A DNA stretch of 64,000 bases from Muribaculum sp. Lineage in GTDB: Bacteria; Bacteroidota; Bacteroidia; Bacteroidales; Muribaculaceae. A program made the position numbers and the translations under genes. Positions 36,741 to 44,578 of the stretch are shown piece by piece (positions within the stretch are counted from its first letter, which is position 1; each line of letters opens with the position of its first letter). The notes beneath the pieces are model-generated. The model had not been told where the DNA came from, did no database searches, and saw only the letters and a program-made list of their open reading frames with translations. The stretch covers positions 574,120-638,119 of the forward strand of contig JAMPAZ010000001.1 in NCBI GenBank assembly GCA_023666965.1, read 5' to 3'.

Positions 36741-36822
36741 TGCGCACGAAGGGACTCGAACCCCCACGTCGTCAGACACTAGATCCTAAGTCTAGCGCGG
36801 CTACCAATTACGCCACGTGCGC
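36741..36822 (-). tRNA. tRNA-Leu, anticodon UAG
   Basis: The minus strand folds as an 82-nt class II tRNA. Acceptor arms are GCGCACG (5') and CGTGCGC with discriminator A. The anticodon stem CTAGA/TCTAG encloses the loop CTTAGGA with anticodon TAG, reading CUA and related Leu codons. The variable arm is long, as expected for leucine, and the T-loop is GTTCGAGTC. CCA is not encoded (CCG follows), so it is added after transcription. Confidence 0.96.
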
Positions 36823-36833
36823 TTAAGGTGACG

Positions 36834-36864
36834 CAAAGGTAGGCACTTATTCTCAATTATGCAA
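36834..36864 (-). promoter_or_regulatory. tRNA-Leu promoter
   Basis: On the minus strand a TTG (36862-36864) and TACCTTTG (36834-36841) are separated by 20 bp, ending 11 nt before the mature tRNA 5' end. Confidence 0.78.
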
Positions 36865-36926
36865 CTTTTTGAGGCGCATTTCGGTTATTTTTCGCTATTT
36901 TTGCATTCGACCAATCAAAGCACAAG

Positions 36927-38261
36927 ATGAAACAGACATTGCTTAAAAGCGCTTTCACTCTCATAATCGGCACTGTAACTGCCGTCGGCGCTCATCAAAC
37001 GGCCAGGGCTCAAAATGCGCCCACGTTTACCGACCACTTTTCAGACAGCACACTCAGAATCGACTACGTGTTCGGAGGACACGTAAAACCGGACGGGAAA
37101 GCCGACTGCTTCATTATGACCGACCGACTGAGCCGGCAACCGCGTTGGGCAGGCCGACAAAAGCGATTGAAAGAGCTGCCATTGGCCGGAAACGGGCAGA
37201 TAACGGTCAGCGACGCAGCTTCAGGCGACACGATTTACCGGACATCGTTCTCGACCTTATTCCAGGAGTGGCTCACCACCGCCGAGGCACAAACATCGAC
37301 TCAGGCGTTTGAAAACACATTTTTGTTGCCGATGCCTAAGCGGAAGGCAACCGTAGAGGTCAAGCTTCTCGACAGCCATAGGGAGCCGATAGCAGTCTTG
37401 ACACACACAGTAGATCCCGCCGACATATTGATAGCCGACATGAGCAAGCTTAAGCCTCTACCCCACAAATATATCCATCGAGGCGGCGAGCCGGACAGAG
37501 CCATAGACATTGCCATCCTCGCCGAAGGATATACGGAAGCGGAGATGGACTCATTCTATCGTCACGCACAAACTGCCGTGGAGGAGATTCTGGCATACGA
37601 ACCGTTTAAACGTCATGCGGCCGACTTCAATTTTGTGGCCGTGGCCTCTCCGTCGTCCGATAGCGGCGTAAGCATACCGCGCCTGGGAGAATGGAAAGAC
37701 ACGGCGATAAAATCTAATTTCAGCACATTCTATTCCGATCGCTATTTAACTACGGGACACGTAAAAACCATACACGACCTACTGACCAATATCCCATACG
37801 AGCATATACTGATACTGGCCAACACGGATGAATACGGGGGTGGAGGCATCTACAACTCATACACCCTCACCACAGCCCGACATGCCACATTCCGACCCGT
37901 CGTAGTACACGAGTTCGGACACAGCTTCGGAGGACTTGCCGACGAATACTTCTACGACAACGACGACATATCTACCTCGGACTACCATGCCGGAGTTGAG
38001 CCATGGGAACCCAATCTGACCACTCTGACCGAATTTACATCAAAATGGTCGAGCATGGTCAAAGAGGGGACTCCCATACCAACCGATCCTAAAGATGCCA
38101 TGAAATATCCTGTCGGAGTATACGAAGGGGGTGGCTACGTGTCAAAAGGTGTCTATCGACCCGCCGACGAATGCAGAATGCGCAACAACACCTATCCGAC
38201 GTTTTGCCCGGTATGCGCCGATGCGCTCGATCGCCTCATCCAATTCTATATCGAACCTTAA
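36927..38261 (+). CDS. Secreted M64-family metallopeptidase
   Basis: The 444-residue protein has a signal peptide (about 1-28, ARA|Q), an N-terminal beta domain (about 32-170) and an M64 catalytic domain. The zinc motif is HEFGH (328-332) followed by SFGGLADEY, with Asp339 as the likely third ligand. 'ILAEGYTEAEM' near 197-207 is also typical. The family includes the Clostridium ramosum IgA peptidase, but most bacteroidetal members have unknown substrates, so IgA cleavage should not be assumed. A TATTTTTG box precedes it. Its end overlaps that of the convergent E1-like gene by 4 bp. Confidence 0.9.
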   Translation: MKQTLLKSAFTLIIGTVTAVGAHQTARAQNAPTFTDHFSDSTLRIDYVFGGHVKPDGKADCFIMTDRLSRQPRWAGRQKRLKELPLAGNGQITVSDAASGDTIYRTSFSTLFQEWLTTAEAQTSTQAFENTFLLPMPKRKATVEVKLLDSHREPIAVLTHTVDPADILIADMSKLKPLPHKYIHRGGEPDRAIDIAILAEGYTEAEMDSFYRHAQTAVEEILAYEPFKRHAADFNFVAVASPSSDSGVSIPRLGEWKDTAIKSNFSTFYSDRYLTTGHVKTIHDLLTNIPYEHILILANTDEYGGGGIYNSYTLTTARHATFRPVVVHEFGHSFGGLADEYFYDNDDISTSDYHAGVEPWEPNLTTLTEFTSKWSSMVKEGTPIPTDPKDAMKYPVGVYEGGGYVSKGVYRPADECRMRNNTYPTFCPVCADALDRLIQFYIEP

Positions 38262-38974
38262 GGACGGATTTTAATCTCTACAAACCTCATAGCCAAAGCG
38301 TCAAACCGCAGCAGGCGATCGGTGAGCAATTGGCCAATGCCAAGAATGCACTTCATAGCTTCGGCGGCCTGAATAGTCCCGAGCATACCGGCTATGGCAC
38401 CGAACGGGCCACGCGGAGCCTTACGCTCTACCGAGGCAACATCCATGCCGCTGAACAAATCGCGACACGAAGCATGACCGGGAGTGTAAGTCATTGTCTG
38501 GCCTCCGAAAGCTTGAATACCGCCGTAAGAGAACGGCTTCCGCAACTCAACACAGATGTCATTTATTAGGAATTTCACATCCAAACGATCAGTGGCATCT
38601 ACCACGAAATCATATTCCGAAAATATTTCGCGGGCGTTCTCTTCGGTAAGCGGTTGACGGTAGGTCACTACATGCACATTAGGATTCAGCGCCACGAGTT
38701 TTTCCGAGGCGGATTCCACTTTAGGACGGCCGATGTCGGCAGTACTGTGAAGTATCTGGCGCTGAAGATTGCTCATATCCACCACGTCGCCGTCGATTAT
38801 ACCGACCGTACCGACTCCGCCGGCTACGAGGTAGAATGCAACCGGCGAACCAAGACCTCCGGCTCCGACCACCAACACCTTTGCCTGCGAAAGACGAATC
38901 TGCCCCTCAACCCCGACCTGAGGCAACGCGAGATGGCGTGCATATCGAATCTGTTCATCTGCTGAAAGTTCCAT
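38258..38974 (-). CDS. HesA/MoeB/ThiF-family E1-like adenylyltransferase
   Basis: The 238-residue protein has the nucleotide-binding motif GAGGLGS (37-43), 'GIIDGDVVDMSNLQRQ' (58-73) and 'DATDRLDVKFLINDICV'. MoeB/ThiF enzymes adenylate the C-terminus of a ubiquitin-like sulfur carrier (MoaD, ThiS). The two CxxC zinc pairs of MoeB are missing; only one Cys (in 'HASCRDLFSG') remains near the usual thiol position. No MoaD, ThiS or other cofactor gene is nearby, so its partner is unknown. It lies 66 nt after the phage portal-like gene. Confidence 0.85.
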   Translation of the reverse strand: MELSADEQIRYARHLALPQVGVEGQIRLSQAKVLVVGAGGLGSPVAFYLVAGGVGTVGIIDGDVVDMSNLQRQILHSTADIGRPKVESASEKLVALNPNVHVVTYRQPLTEENAREIFSEYDFVVDATDRLDVKFLINDICVELRKPFSYGGIQAFGGQTMTYTPGHASCRDLFSGMDVASVERKAPRGPFGAIAGMLGTIQAAEAMKCILGIGQLLTDRLLRFDALAMRFVEIKIRP

Positions 38975-39040
38975 AAGATTTAATTTAAACGTTCAACAAT
39001 CAATTGGCTGTTAGAACTTGGTAATATACATGCGACAAAA

Positions 39041-40429
39041 TTACGACTTATTTACGGCATTTTCATAGAGGGGGAGTAATATTTTATCCCTTTCGACAAG
39101 AAATGCATCAAACGACATGACAAGGTCGTTGAGCGCCACAGCCGCTCCCCGCTGCTGACTTTCATAAAGCGATGCGGTCGTTCCGGCAGAAGGCTCCCGT
39201 CCTCTCATAGCTCCGTTCACCCCTGAGACCTCCTGCAGCATCTGCATCTGCCCGTCAATTAGATTGTCGACACCGAGCCTGGAGCTGTTGCCGACGACTT
39301 GCTGAGGAGGCTGAGACCCGATTTTTGACTTGTAAAGGACGATCCCGTCGGGGGCAGCCCAATTTTCTTGTATCACCTCTATAGGCATAGCGTCCGAGAG
39401 TTGGTCGTCGGCAATCATCAGCACGCCCTTGGCAGAGACGGCCAGCAGGCGGTCGTTCAATGTAATCAGCCGGTTGATGTAACGTTGTTGCTCTATGGTA
39501 TCTTCGACAAAAGAATGTACCTCGCCGTCAAGCAACGGATAGAATCTGTAGACGAACGGATGCCTTTCAGCAGAATATTCTTCAATGACCGACCCGTCGG
39601 GCATGTAAAATCTGCACTGCCAGAAGTCGCAAAGCTCCCACCGAACCGCCGTCTCCGGCCTACCTTCGGAACGACGTGCCCTGTTGTCGCGCTTAATCGA
39701 TTTCTCACGCGACACTTCGGCATAGTAGACCGAACCGGACTCAGGGTCGTGGCACCTAAGGCGCTCGCAACATTCCCGGCACCACACCTCCACGACTCGG
39801 CACTTTCCCGGTACGGTACAATGCATGAAGTCGAGGCTGTCATTGACCGAATCTCCGGCAGGATGCCACTTCACCACCCTGCTGTCGGCCCGCAACTGAC
39901 GAGAAAATGATGCCCTTAGCTTATCGGATCGCGACTTATCGCCATGCGAAAATCTTAATAAGAGCGCCTGCAGCGACATGTCATGCACCATACCGACCAT
40001 TTCGGCATTATCATCCAGAGAATCTACAAAAAAGCGTGCCGGACTGATTTGCTCCACTTTCGGAGATATCAATCCTCGACGGTCGGCATGGGGAGCAATT
40101 CTTTGGATGGAACACCCTGACACAAGAAATTCCTCAAATGTCCGGGCATCGGTCTCTTTAACATAGTCGTCAGTCATGGCGTAGGCAGTACGCTCCGACT
40201 GAAGAGTCCGGAAATAGCCCACGACACTCTTCACGATAGATCTAATCACATTGCTTGTCATCGGATTATAACCGGAATGCCTGGCATATTCCCGTTCGGT
40301 CATCGTAGCCCCGTTAGGCGTGGCCACCCGGTCAGACCATTGGTCGCCGAAGGTGAACTTCTTATAGCGTATTCTCCGCGCTCTGAGCATTGCGCCCGAG
40401 CGCCATACTTCGTGTGCTTTTTTCAGCAT
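39041..40429 (-). CDS. Phage portal-like protein
   Basis: The 462-residue product resembles phage portal proteins of the P22/SPP1-like kind. The N-terminus has 'RARRIRYKKFTFGDQWSDRV', followed by 'GYNPMTSNVIRSIVKSVVGYFR', the typical start where the clip and wing domains begin. Later come 'EDTIEQQRYINRLITLNDRLLAVSAKGVLMI' and a Gln/Gly-rich helical end 'AGTTASLYESQQRGAAVALNDLVMSFDAFLVERDKILLPLYENA', as in portal crowns. A portal is the dodecameric ring through which DNA enters a capsid. It is the last gene of a four-gene module. The assignment is by pattern and needs a profile search. Confidence 0.7.
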   Translation of the reverse strand: MLKKAHEVWRSGAMLRARRIRYKKFTFGDQWSDRVATPNGATMTEREYARHSGYNPMTSNVIRSIVKSVVGYFRTLQSERTAYAMTDDYVKETDARTFEEFLVSGCSIQRIAPHADRRGLISPKVEQISPARFFVDSLDDNAEMVGMVHDMSLQALLLRFSHGDKSRSDKLRASFSRQLRADSRVVKWHPAGDSVNDSLDFMHCTVPGKCRVVEVWCRECCERLRCHDPESGSVYYAEVSREKSIKRDNRARRSEGRPETAVRWELCDFWQCRFYMPDGSVIEEYSAERHPFVYRFYPLLDGEVHSFVEDTIEQQRYINRLITLNDRLLAVSAKGVLMIADDQLSDAMPIEVIQENWAAPDGIVLYKSKIGSQPPQQVVGNSSRLGVDNLIDGQMQMLQEVSGVNGAMRGREPSAGTTASLYESQQRGAAVALNDLVMSFDAFLVERDKILLPLYENAVNKS

Positions 40430-40469
40430 ATTCGATTTAAAGATTAAAGAGTGAGTTTGCGATAAAATG

Positions 40470-41015
40470 TTAGTACAAGGATTCCGGAGTTATACCACTC
40501 AAGGCCCTGCTGTCAAGCCGATATTCACCCTCGACATCGACGATCGCCATTAGGGAGGCAATGAAGGGTGCCGAACTGAATGGGTATCGAGAACGAATGC
40601 TGATGCTATTGCCGTCGATAAGCGCAACAGCCGTTTGGCACGAACGCCGATAATGATGGCCGCGACCGGAAGTCAATGCCGATACTCCGCGCAGATCAGC
40701 CACCAACGGTACCGGTCCAATATCGACCAGCGACAACGACACGAGCCTCACCACGTAGTCGGGCACTTGAAAACGTGCCGAGCCGTCGGCCGAAAGTTCA
40801 ACCCTAACGCTCCTCGCCAATTCGACCGGTGCAAGAAGCTCAAAAGGCGCTGATGCAAGCAAATTGCGATACCAGTCATCCATCTTTGCCGAGATATATC
40901 CCTCAATGTCGACCCCCGCGGTAGAGACAATCTCACATCCGGAATTAACCGGTTCAGGGAAGGAGCGCAGTTGCCACTCCTTGAGCAACTGCGCTTTAGT
41001 CAATAATAATTTCAT
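40470..41015 (-). CDS. Putative head-tail connector or capsid accessory protein
   Basis: This 181-residue protein has no family I can name. A short N-terminal helix 'LLTKAQLLKEWQLRSFPEP' is followed by a largely beta region ('VRVELSADGSARFQVPDYVVRLVSLSLVDIGPVPLVADLRG', 'GNSISIRSRYPFSSAPFIASLMAIVDVEGEYRL'). Its place 17 nt after the major capsid gene and 40 nt before the portal gene, and its size, fit a connector or head-completion protein. This is inference from position only. Confidence 0.5.
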   Translation of the reverse strand: MKLLLTKAQLLKEWQLRSFPEPVNSGCEIVSTAGVDIEGYISAKMDDWYRNLLASAPFELLAPVELARSVRVELSADGSARFQVPDYVVRLVSLSLVDIGPVPLVADLRGVSALTSGRGHHYRRSCQTAVALIDGNSISIRSRYPFSSAPFIASLMAIVDVEGEYRLDSRALSGITPESLY

Positions 41016-41032
41016 GGCATTAAGGCAAGAGA

Positions 41033-42250
41033 CTATTCACGGCACACTATTCTGACATGGGCTTTCGGATAACGAAGCACCAGACATGATGCCTCGGTAA
41101 GAACCACTGCATCGCAGTTTCGCTGACCGCTGGCGCGAAGGTCGAGCGGAGTGGCACTGAACGGCATGTGGACATACTTCTGAATATACTCCGGATCGAG
41201 GACCATACCATCGTCGGGATGGCCACAGACATCAAACACCTCGCTGAGCACCACGAACAGCTTGCCGAAATTAGTGTGTATCTCACGGAAGTCGATACCC
41301 CAGCGAGTGGTGGTCTGTGTCGCTCCGAGTTGCTTGGTGAACGGCAATTCGCTCAACGACTTGATGAGGCCCGAGCCACCGACAAGAATCTTTCGCGAGG
41401 AACCGGCATTCCCGGTGAATGACTGACGCATCAGTTCAATCAGCCCTGACTCGGTGAAGCCGGATTTGGGATAGGTGTACTCCATTCCTGCCTGCGACCA
41501 GATTCCCTGCGTGCAAAAGACTTCGCCATAGCCCAATCCTTTATCGAATCGGCATTTGGCTCCGAAGAGAAAGTTTTTCTCCATGCCAAGACGCATGTCC
41601 ATAAGAGCGATTTCTTCCTGGTCGCTCAAAGTCAATCCAACCTCCTTGGCGGAAAGTCGCTGAAGCACAGAATGCTCCACCTGGACTTTGAAAATTTGGC
41701 AAAAATTTTGGCTTTTCTTAGGAAGCACCTGCGCCTGTGCAGTCTGAACATCAAGTTCGGCGGCGGCTCGACCCATTCTTATCAACTGCGTACCTCGCTC
41801 TATCTCAGGGAATCCTCCATCGCAGTTAAGAGCGCGAAGGCGCAACTTCGGATTAATATCCTCGACATAGAATATGGCTGGGACATCGTCTTCCGCACTT
41901 TCGACCCCGATAGCCATCACGGTATCGGAGACGCTGAATATGCCCAATTCGGCCACTTCAACCTGCTGAGTGTCGGTATTATCGACCGTCGCTATCGGCG
42001 AGGTCACTTGGGTCGACTCAGGCTGGCTGTCGGCTGTATAGTACTCGACCACCATACTGTCGCACTTCTTCGACGGAGCCAATCGTGAGATTTGATCAAT
42101 CGGCGTAGCCATCGGGCGCACCTTAACCAAACGACTATCGACATCGGACAGCAATAGTCCGGGCATTTCCTGATTTGTAATGGCCGTGGTCAGCGGACCT
42201 CCGAGCACGTGAACCGAGCCATTTTCATTCTTAACGATTTTTGTTTCCAT
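41033..42250 (-). CDS. SU10/DUF5309-like major capsid protein
   Basis: The 405-residue protein looks like HK97-fold capsid proteins of the SU10/DUF5309 type. Marks are the N-terminal 'GPLTTAITNQEMPGLLLSDVDSRLVKVRPMATPIDQISRLA', the central 'LSAKEVGLTLSDQEEIALMDMRLGMEKNFLFGAK', and the C-terminal 'NFGKLFVVLSEVFDVCGHPDDGMVLDPEYIQKYVHMPF' followed by 'VVLTEASCLVLRYPKAHVRI'. It would form the shell. It is intact, with host-like composition, 49 nt after the scaffold-like gene and preceded by a tandem 15-bp repeat. No cargo-loading gene of the encapsulin kind is adjacent. Confidence 0.72.
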   Translation of the reverse strand: METKIVKNENGSVHVLGGPLTTAITNQEMPGLLLSDVDSRLVKVRPMATPIDQISRLAPSKKCDSMVVEYYTADSQPESTQVTSPIATVDNTDTQQVEVAELGIFSVSDTVMAIGVESAEDDVPAIFYVEDINPKLRLRALNCDGGFPEIERGTQLIRMGRAAAELDVQTAQAQVLPKKSQNFCQIFKVQVEHSVLQRLSAKEVGLTLSDQEEIALMDMRLGMEKNFLFGAKCRFDKGLGYGEVFCTQGIWSQAGMEYTYPKSGFTESGLIELMRQSFTGNAGSSRKILVGGSGLIKSLSELPFTKQLGATQTTTRWGIDFREIHTNFGKLFVVLSEVFDVCGHPDDGMVLDPEYIQKYVHMPFSATPLDLRASGQRNCDAVVLTEASCLVLRYPKAHVRIVCRE

Positions 42251-42253
42251 AGC

Positions 42254-42290
42254 TTTTGTGTGTTAAAATTTTGTGTGTTAAAATTGTGTT
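42254..42290. repeat. Tandem 15-bp repeat before the capsid gene
   Basis: Two perfect copies of TTTTGTGTGTTAAAA (42254-42268 and 42269-42283) and a partial third fill the gap between the scaffold-like and capsid genes. They end just before the capsid ATG. They may control translation or mark an internal duplication of the ribosome entry region. Confidence 0.8.
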
Positions 42291-42299
42291 TCATGTTAG

Positions 42300-42770
42300 T
42301 TAATCGATGTCCCATACGCTTGTACGGGAAGTAGAAGTCAGCAAGGGAGTGCCGTTTCGGTTGCACTCAGGCTTCGGGGGTCTAATCTCCTCGTAAGCAC
42401 CCGGACGGGTCATTATCGCCTCGGAGCGTACATTGAGGCCACGCAGATATCCGCGCCGTTCGGCTTGCGCCAACGCATCCTCATCGGGAATCGGTGCCGA
42501 CTCATCATCGGCGGACGGTTGTGGCGGTTTGACCGGAAAATTCCGGGCCACAGAGTCGTCGACATCGCATCCGCTCATCAAGTCGACAAGGAAATGGGCG
42601 GCACGGGCATCGCGCTTCACGATAGCCAAGAAGTCCAGCGGAGCAGCCAGCGAAGCATCTCCACAATTTTCTGAAATTGCTTCTTCCACGGGAATTTCTG
42701 ACGTATCCATTGAAGAAGGGTTGCCGTCAAGGGGCTTTTCGGGGAGTTGTTGTGTGATGATTTCATCCAT
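42300..42770 (-). CDS. Small acidic protein, candidate capsid scaffold
   Basis: The 156-residue protein is acidic and Pro/Ser/Asp-rich ('PPQPSADDESAPIPDEDALAQAERRG'), with one helical block 'LDFLAIVKRDARAAHFLVDLMSGCDVDDSVARNF' near 46-80. Its position directly upstream of the major capsid gene and its low complexity fit a scaffolding protein, but no homology is recognised. It is the first gene of the capsid operon, after a roughly 90-nt structured leader. Confidence 0.5.
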   Translation of the reverse strand: MDEIITQQLPEKPLDGNPSSMDTSEIPVEEAISENCGDASLAAPLDFLAIVKRDARAAHFLVDLMSGCDVDDSVARNFPVKPPQPSADDESAPIPDEDALAQAERRGYLRGLNVRSEAIMTRPGAYEEIRPPKPECNRNGTPLLTSTSRTSVWDID

Positions 42771-42810
42771 TAAAAAAGGTTTTAAGGTTAATAAAAATTA
42801 GTGTGTTCGC

Positions 42811-42875
42811 TTGTCGGGAAAACCCACCGCTCAGCGTTATGCTACTTGCCTTGTCATCCCGACAATGCAAAGTTA
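42811..42875 (-). promoter_or_regulatory. Promoter -7 box and structured leader of the capsid operon
   Basis: On the minus strand TAACTTTG (42868-42875) matches the -7 box; no TTG is present 20 bp upstream, suggesting an activator or alternative sigma factor. Just downstream, near the expected start, TTGTCGGGA and TCCCGACAA (arms 42857-42865 and 42811-42819) form a perfect 9-bp stem closing a 37-nt loop. The scaffold-like ATG follows 40 nt later. Confidence 0.5.
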
Positions 42876-42968
42876 CGACGCAATTCCGCGTTTGATACTG
42901 CAAAATTGGGGTAAAATTTTTATTTACCCCAATTCATTCTGATATTCAACAATTTAGTAAACTCAATT

Positions 42969-43373
42969 TCATAGCCGTCCGTCATGTGAAGCGGCGAAGT
43001 CCTGCATCAATTTAAGTAGGGAGTCCTCGCTAATCTCCAGCATAGCCGGGTCCCGGAAGTCCAGTTCAAGCTGCTCAACAGTGTCCTTAGGTTCACCATA
43101 CTTTGCTATATAGGAATCGGAGCGAAGGGTGATATTTATCATACCCATCGTTTGCTCCTTAGTCTCGCGGGCACGATTCAATTCCCCCTCGGGGATATGA
43201 CCCTTAATTGTTTCTTCACCGGTCTTCGCACTGTAATGATAATAATACATGTCCTCCGGCCATTCTTCTTCAAACGCCTCAGCCTTTGTCGCATCGCTCT
43301 CAGCAATACCCTGATTGTTCGCACATCCGACCAATGCCAACAATCCAATACAAAATAAAGTCACTCTAAGCAT
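42969..43373 (-). CDS. Small lipoprotein, unknown function
   Basis: The 134-residue product has a lipobox VGC (Cys17, 'LLALVGCANN'). The mature part is acidic and helical, with 'FEEEWPEDMYYYHYSAKTGEETIKGHIPEGELN' and 'EDSLLKLMQDFAASHDGRL'. No family is recognised. It lies 198 nt from the capsid operon and 186 nt from the restriction-modification pair, all on the minus strand, and could belong to either accessory unit or to neither. Confidence 0.62.
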   Translation of the reverse strand: MLRVTLFCIGLLALVGCANNQGIAESDATKAEAFEEEWPEDMYYYHYSAKTGEETIKGHIPEGELNRARETKEQTMGMINITLRSDSYIAKYGEPKDTVEQLELDFRDPAMLEISEDSLLKLMQDFAASHDGRL

Positions 43374-43559
43374 AACATATAATTAAATTATTAAACCAAT
43401 TTCGTCATCATACCAATATTTACACTTAAATAACACATATAAATACAAAAAATTCTATTTACAACAAAAATAAGTTAAAATACCATATTACTCTTTCATT
43501 TAAAATAATGCCAGCGGTTCGCAACATCACTTATATGCAAATATTCATCAAACTCGATT

Positions 43560-44576
43560 TTATCTTTTATTATTGGAATTAGCATACCCACCGCTACCTT
43601 CAAACAACGTAAGCTGTTTAGAATCGAAATTGTAGCTATAAGGACGCATAGGTCTCACAGATTTGACTTCTACAAGATTACGCCTATCTGATAAAAAGTC
43701 ATTAATTGCATTACCAATGAATTTTGCCAAATTTACAGGTACCGCATTACCTATCATTTGCTCTTGATTTGTCTTATTTCCTAAGAAAACGAAAGATTCC
43801 GGAAACGTTTGAATCATCGAACGCTCCTTGGTTGTCAATGCTCTAATTCCATCCAAGGAATCAACAACATCTCCAGGATGAAGCGGATAGCCTTTTGGCA
43901 TAGGACGATTAACCCCTCTTATTGTAGGACTTGGCTCATTAACGCTAAAAATACCTCTGCGAGCATAGCTTCTCGGATGTCTATAGTAATATTCAAAATC
44001 AATTTTTGAGCCAAAATATTCTGCGACGGAAAGAGGTTTGTCCGAAAGATTCTTCTCAAGGTAAGGCAATAAGAATCCATCTGATGCTCCGAGTTTTCCT
44101 ATCAAAAAAAAACGCTTTCGAGTCTGGGGAACTCCACAAAAACTTGCATCCAACACAACCTGGCTAAGCCCGTAGCCTCCCTCATAAAATAAAGACTTCG
44201 CATCCGCCAATTTCTGAGTTTTTTCAATCCGCGCAACATTTTCCATCACAAACCATTCTGGAAGCACTGACCGTATAATTTTAGCATAACTCACAGTCAA
44301 ATCACCTCTGCCGTTGTCCTCATTACGTTTACCGGCAGATGAAAAGTCTTGACATGGAGGTCCTCCTATTATCATTTCCGGCTTGTATCGCGCTATAAAT
44401 TCAGATGCACTCCTGTAATCCTTTAAATCCATCTTGACGACATCGTGGTTAAAATTTACACGATATACATCCAAAGCCTCATCCCACCAATCCATCCCGG
44501 CGACTACCTCATACCCAGCCAGTCCAAAGCCAAGGCTCATTCCTCCGCACCCACAAAACAAATCTACAATCCTCAT
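43560..44576 (-). CDS. DNA cytosine-5 methyltransferase of a type II R-M system
   Basis: The 338-residue protein has all C5-MTase motifs: motif I 'DLFCGCGGMSLGFGLAGY' (5-22), motif IV GGPPCQDFSS (71-80) with catalytic Cys75, motif VI MENV (111-114), motif VIII QTRKRFFLIG (151-160) and motif X 'GNAVPVNLAKFIGNAI'. The target recognition region is about 185-270. It protects host sites from the endonuclease encoded 2 nt upstream. The gene is noticeably more AT-rich than its neighbours, a sign of transfer. Confidence 0.95.
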   Translation of the reverse strand: MRIVDLFCGCGGMSLGFGLAGYEVVAGMDWWDEALDVYRVNFNHDVVKMDLKDYRSASEFIARYKPEMIIGGPPCQDFSSAGKRNEDNGRGDLTVSYAKIIRSVLPEWFVMENVARIEKTQKLADAKSLFYEGGYGLSQVVLDASFCGVPQTRKRFFLIGKLGASDGFLLPYLEKNLSDKPLSVAEYFGSKIDFEYYYRHPRSYARRGIFSVNEPSPTIRGVNRPMPKGYPLHPGDVVDSLDGIRALTTKERSMIQTFPESFVFLGNKTNQEQMIGNAVPVNLAKFIGNAINDFLSDRRNLVEVKSVRPMRPYSYNFDSKQLTLFEGSGGYANSNNKR

Positions 44577-44578
44577 AA

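Noticed and set aside
36741-36822. tRNA-Leu as attachment site for the capsid module
   Set aside because: No second copy of the tRNA 3' end was found beside the module, there is no integrase, and the M64 and ThiF-like genes lie in between.
41033-42250. Capsid protein as an encapsulin
   Set aside because: A portal-like and a connector-like gene accompany it and no cargo enzyme is adjacent, which fits a phage head better.
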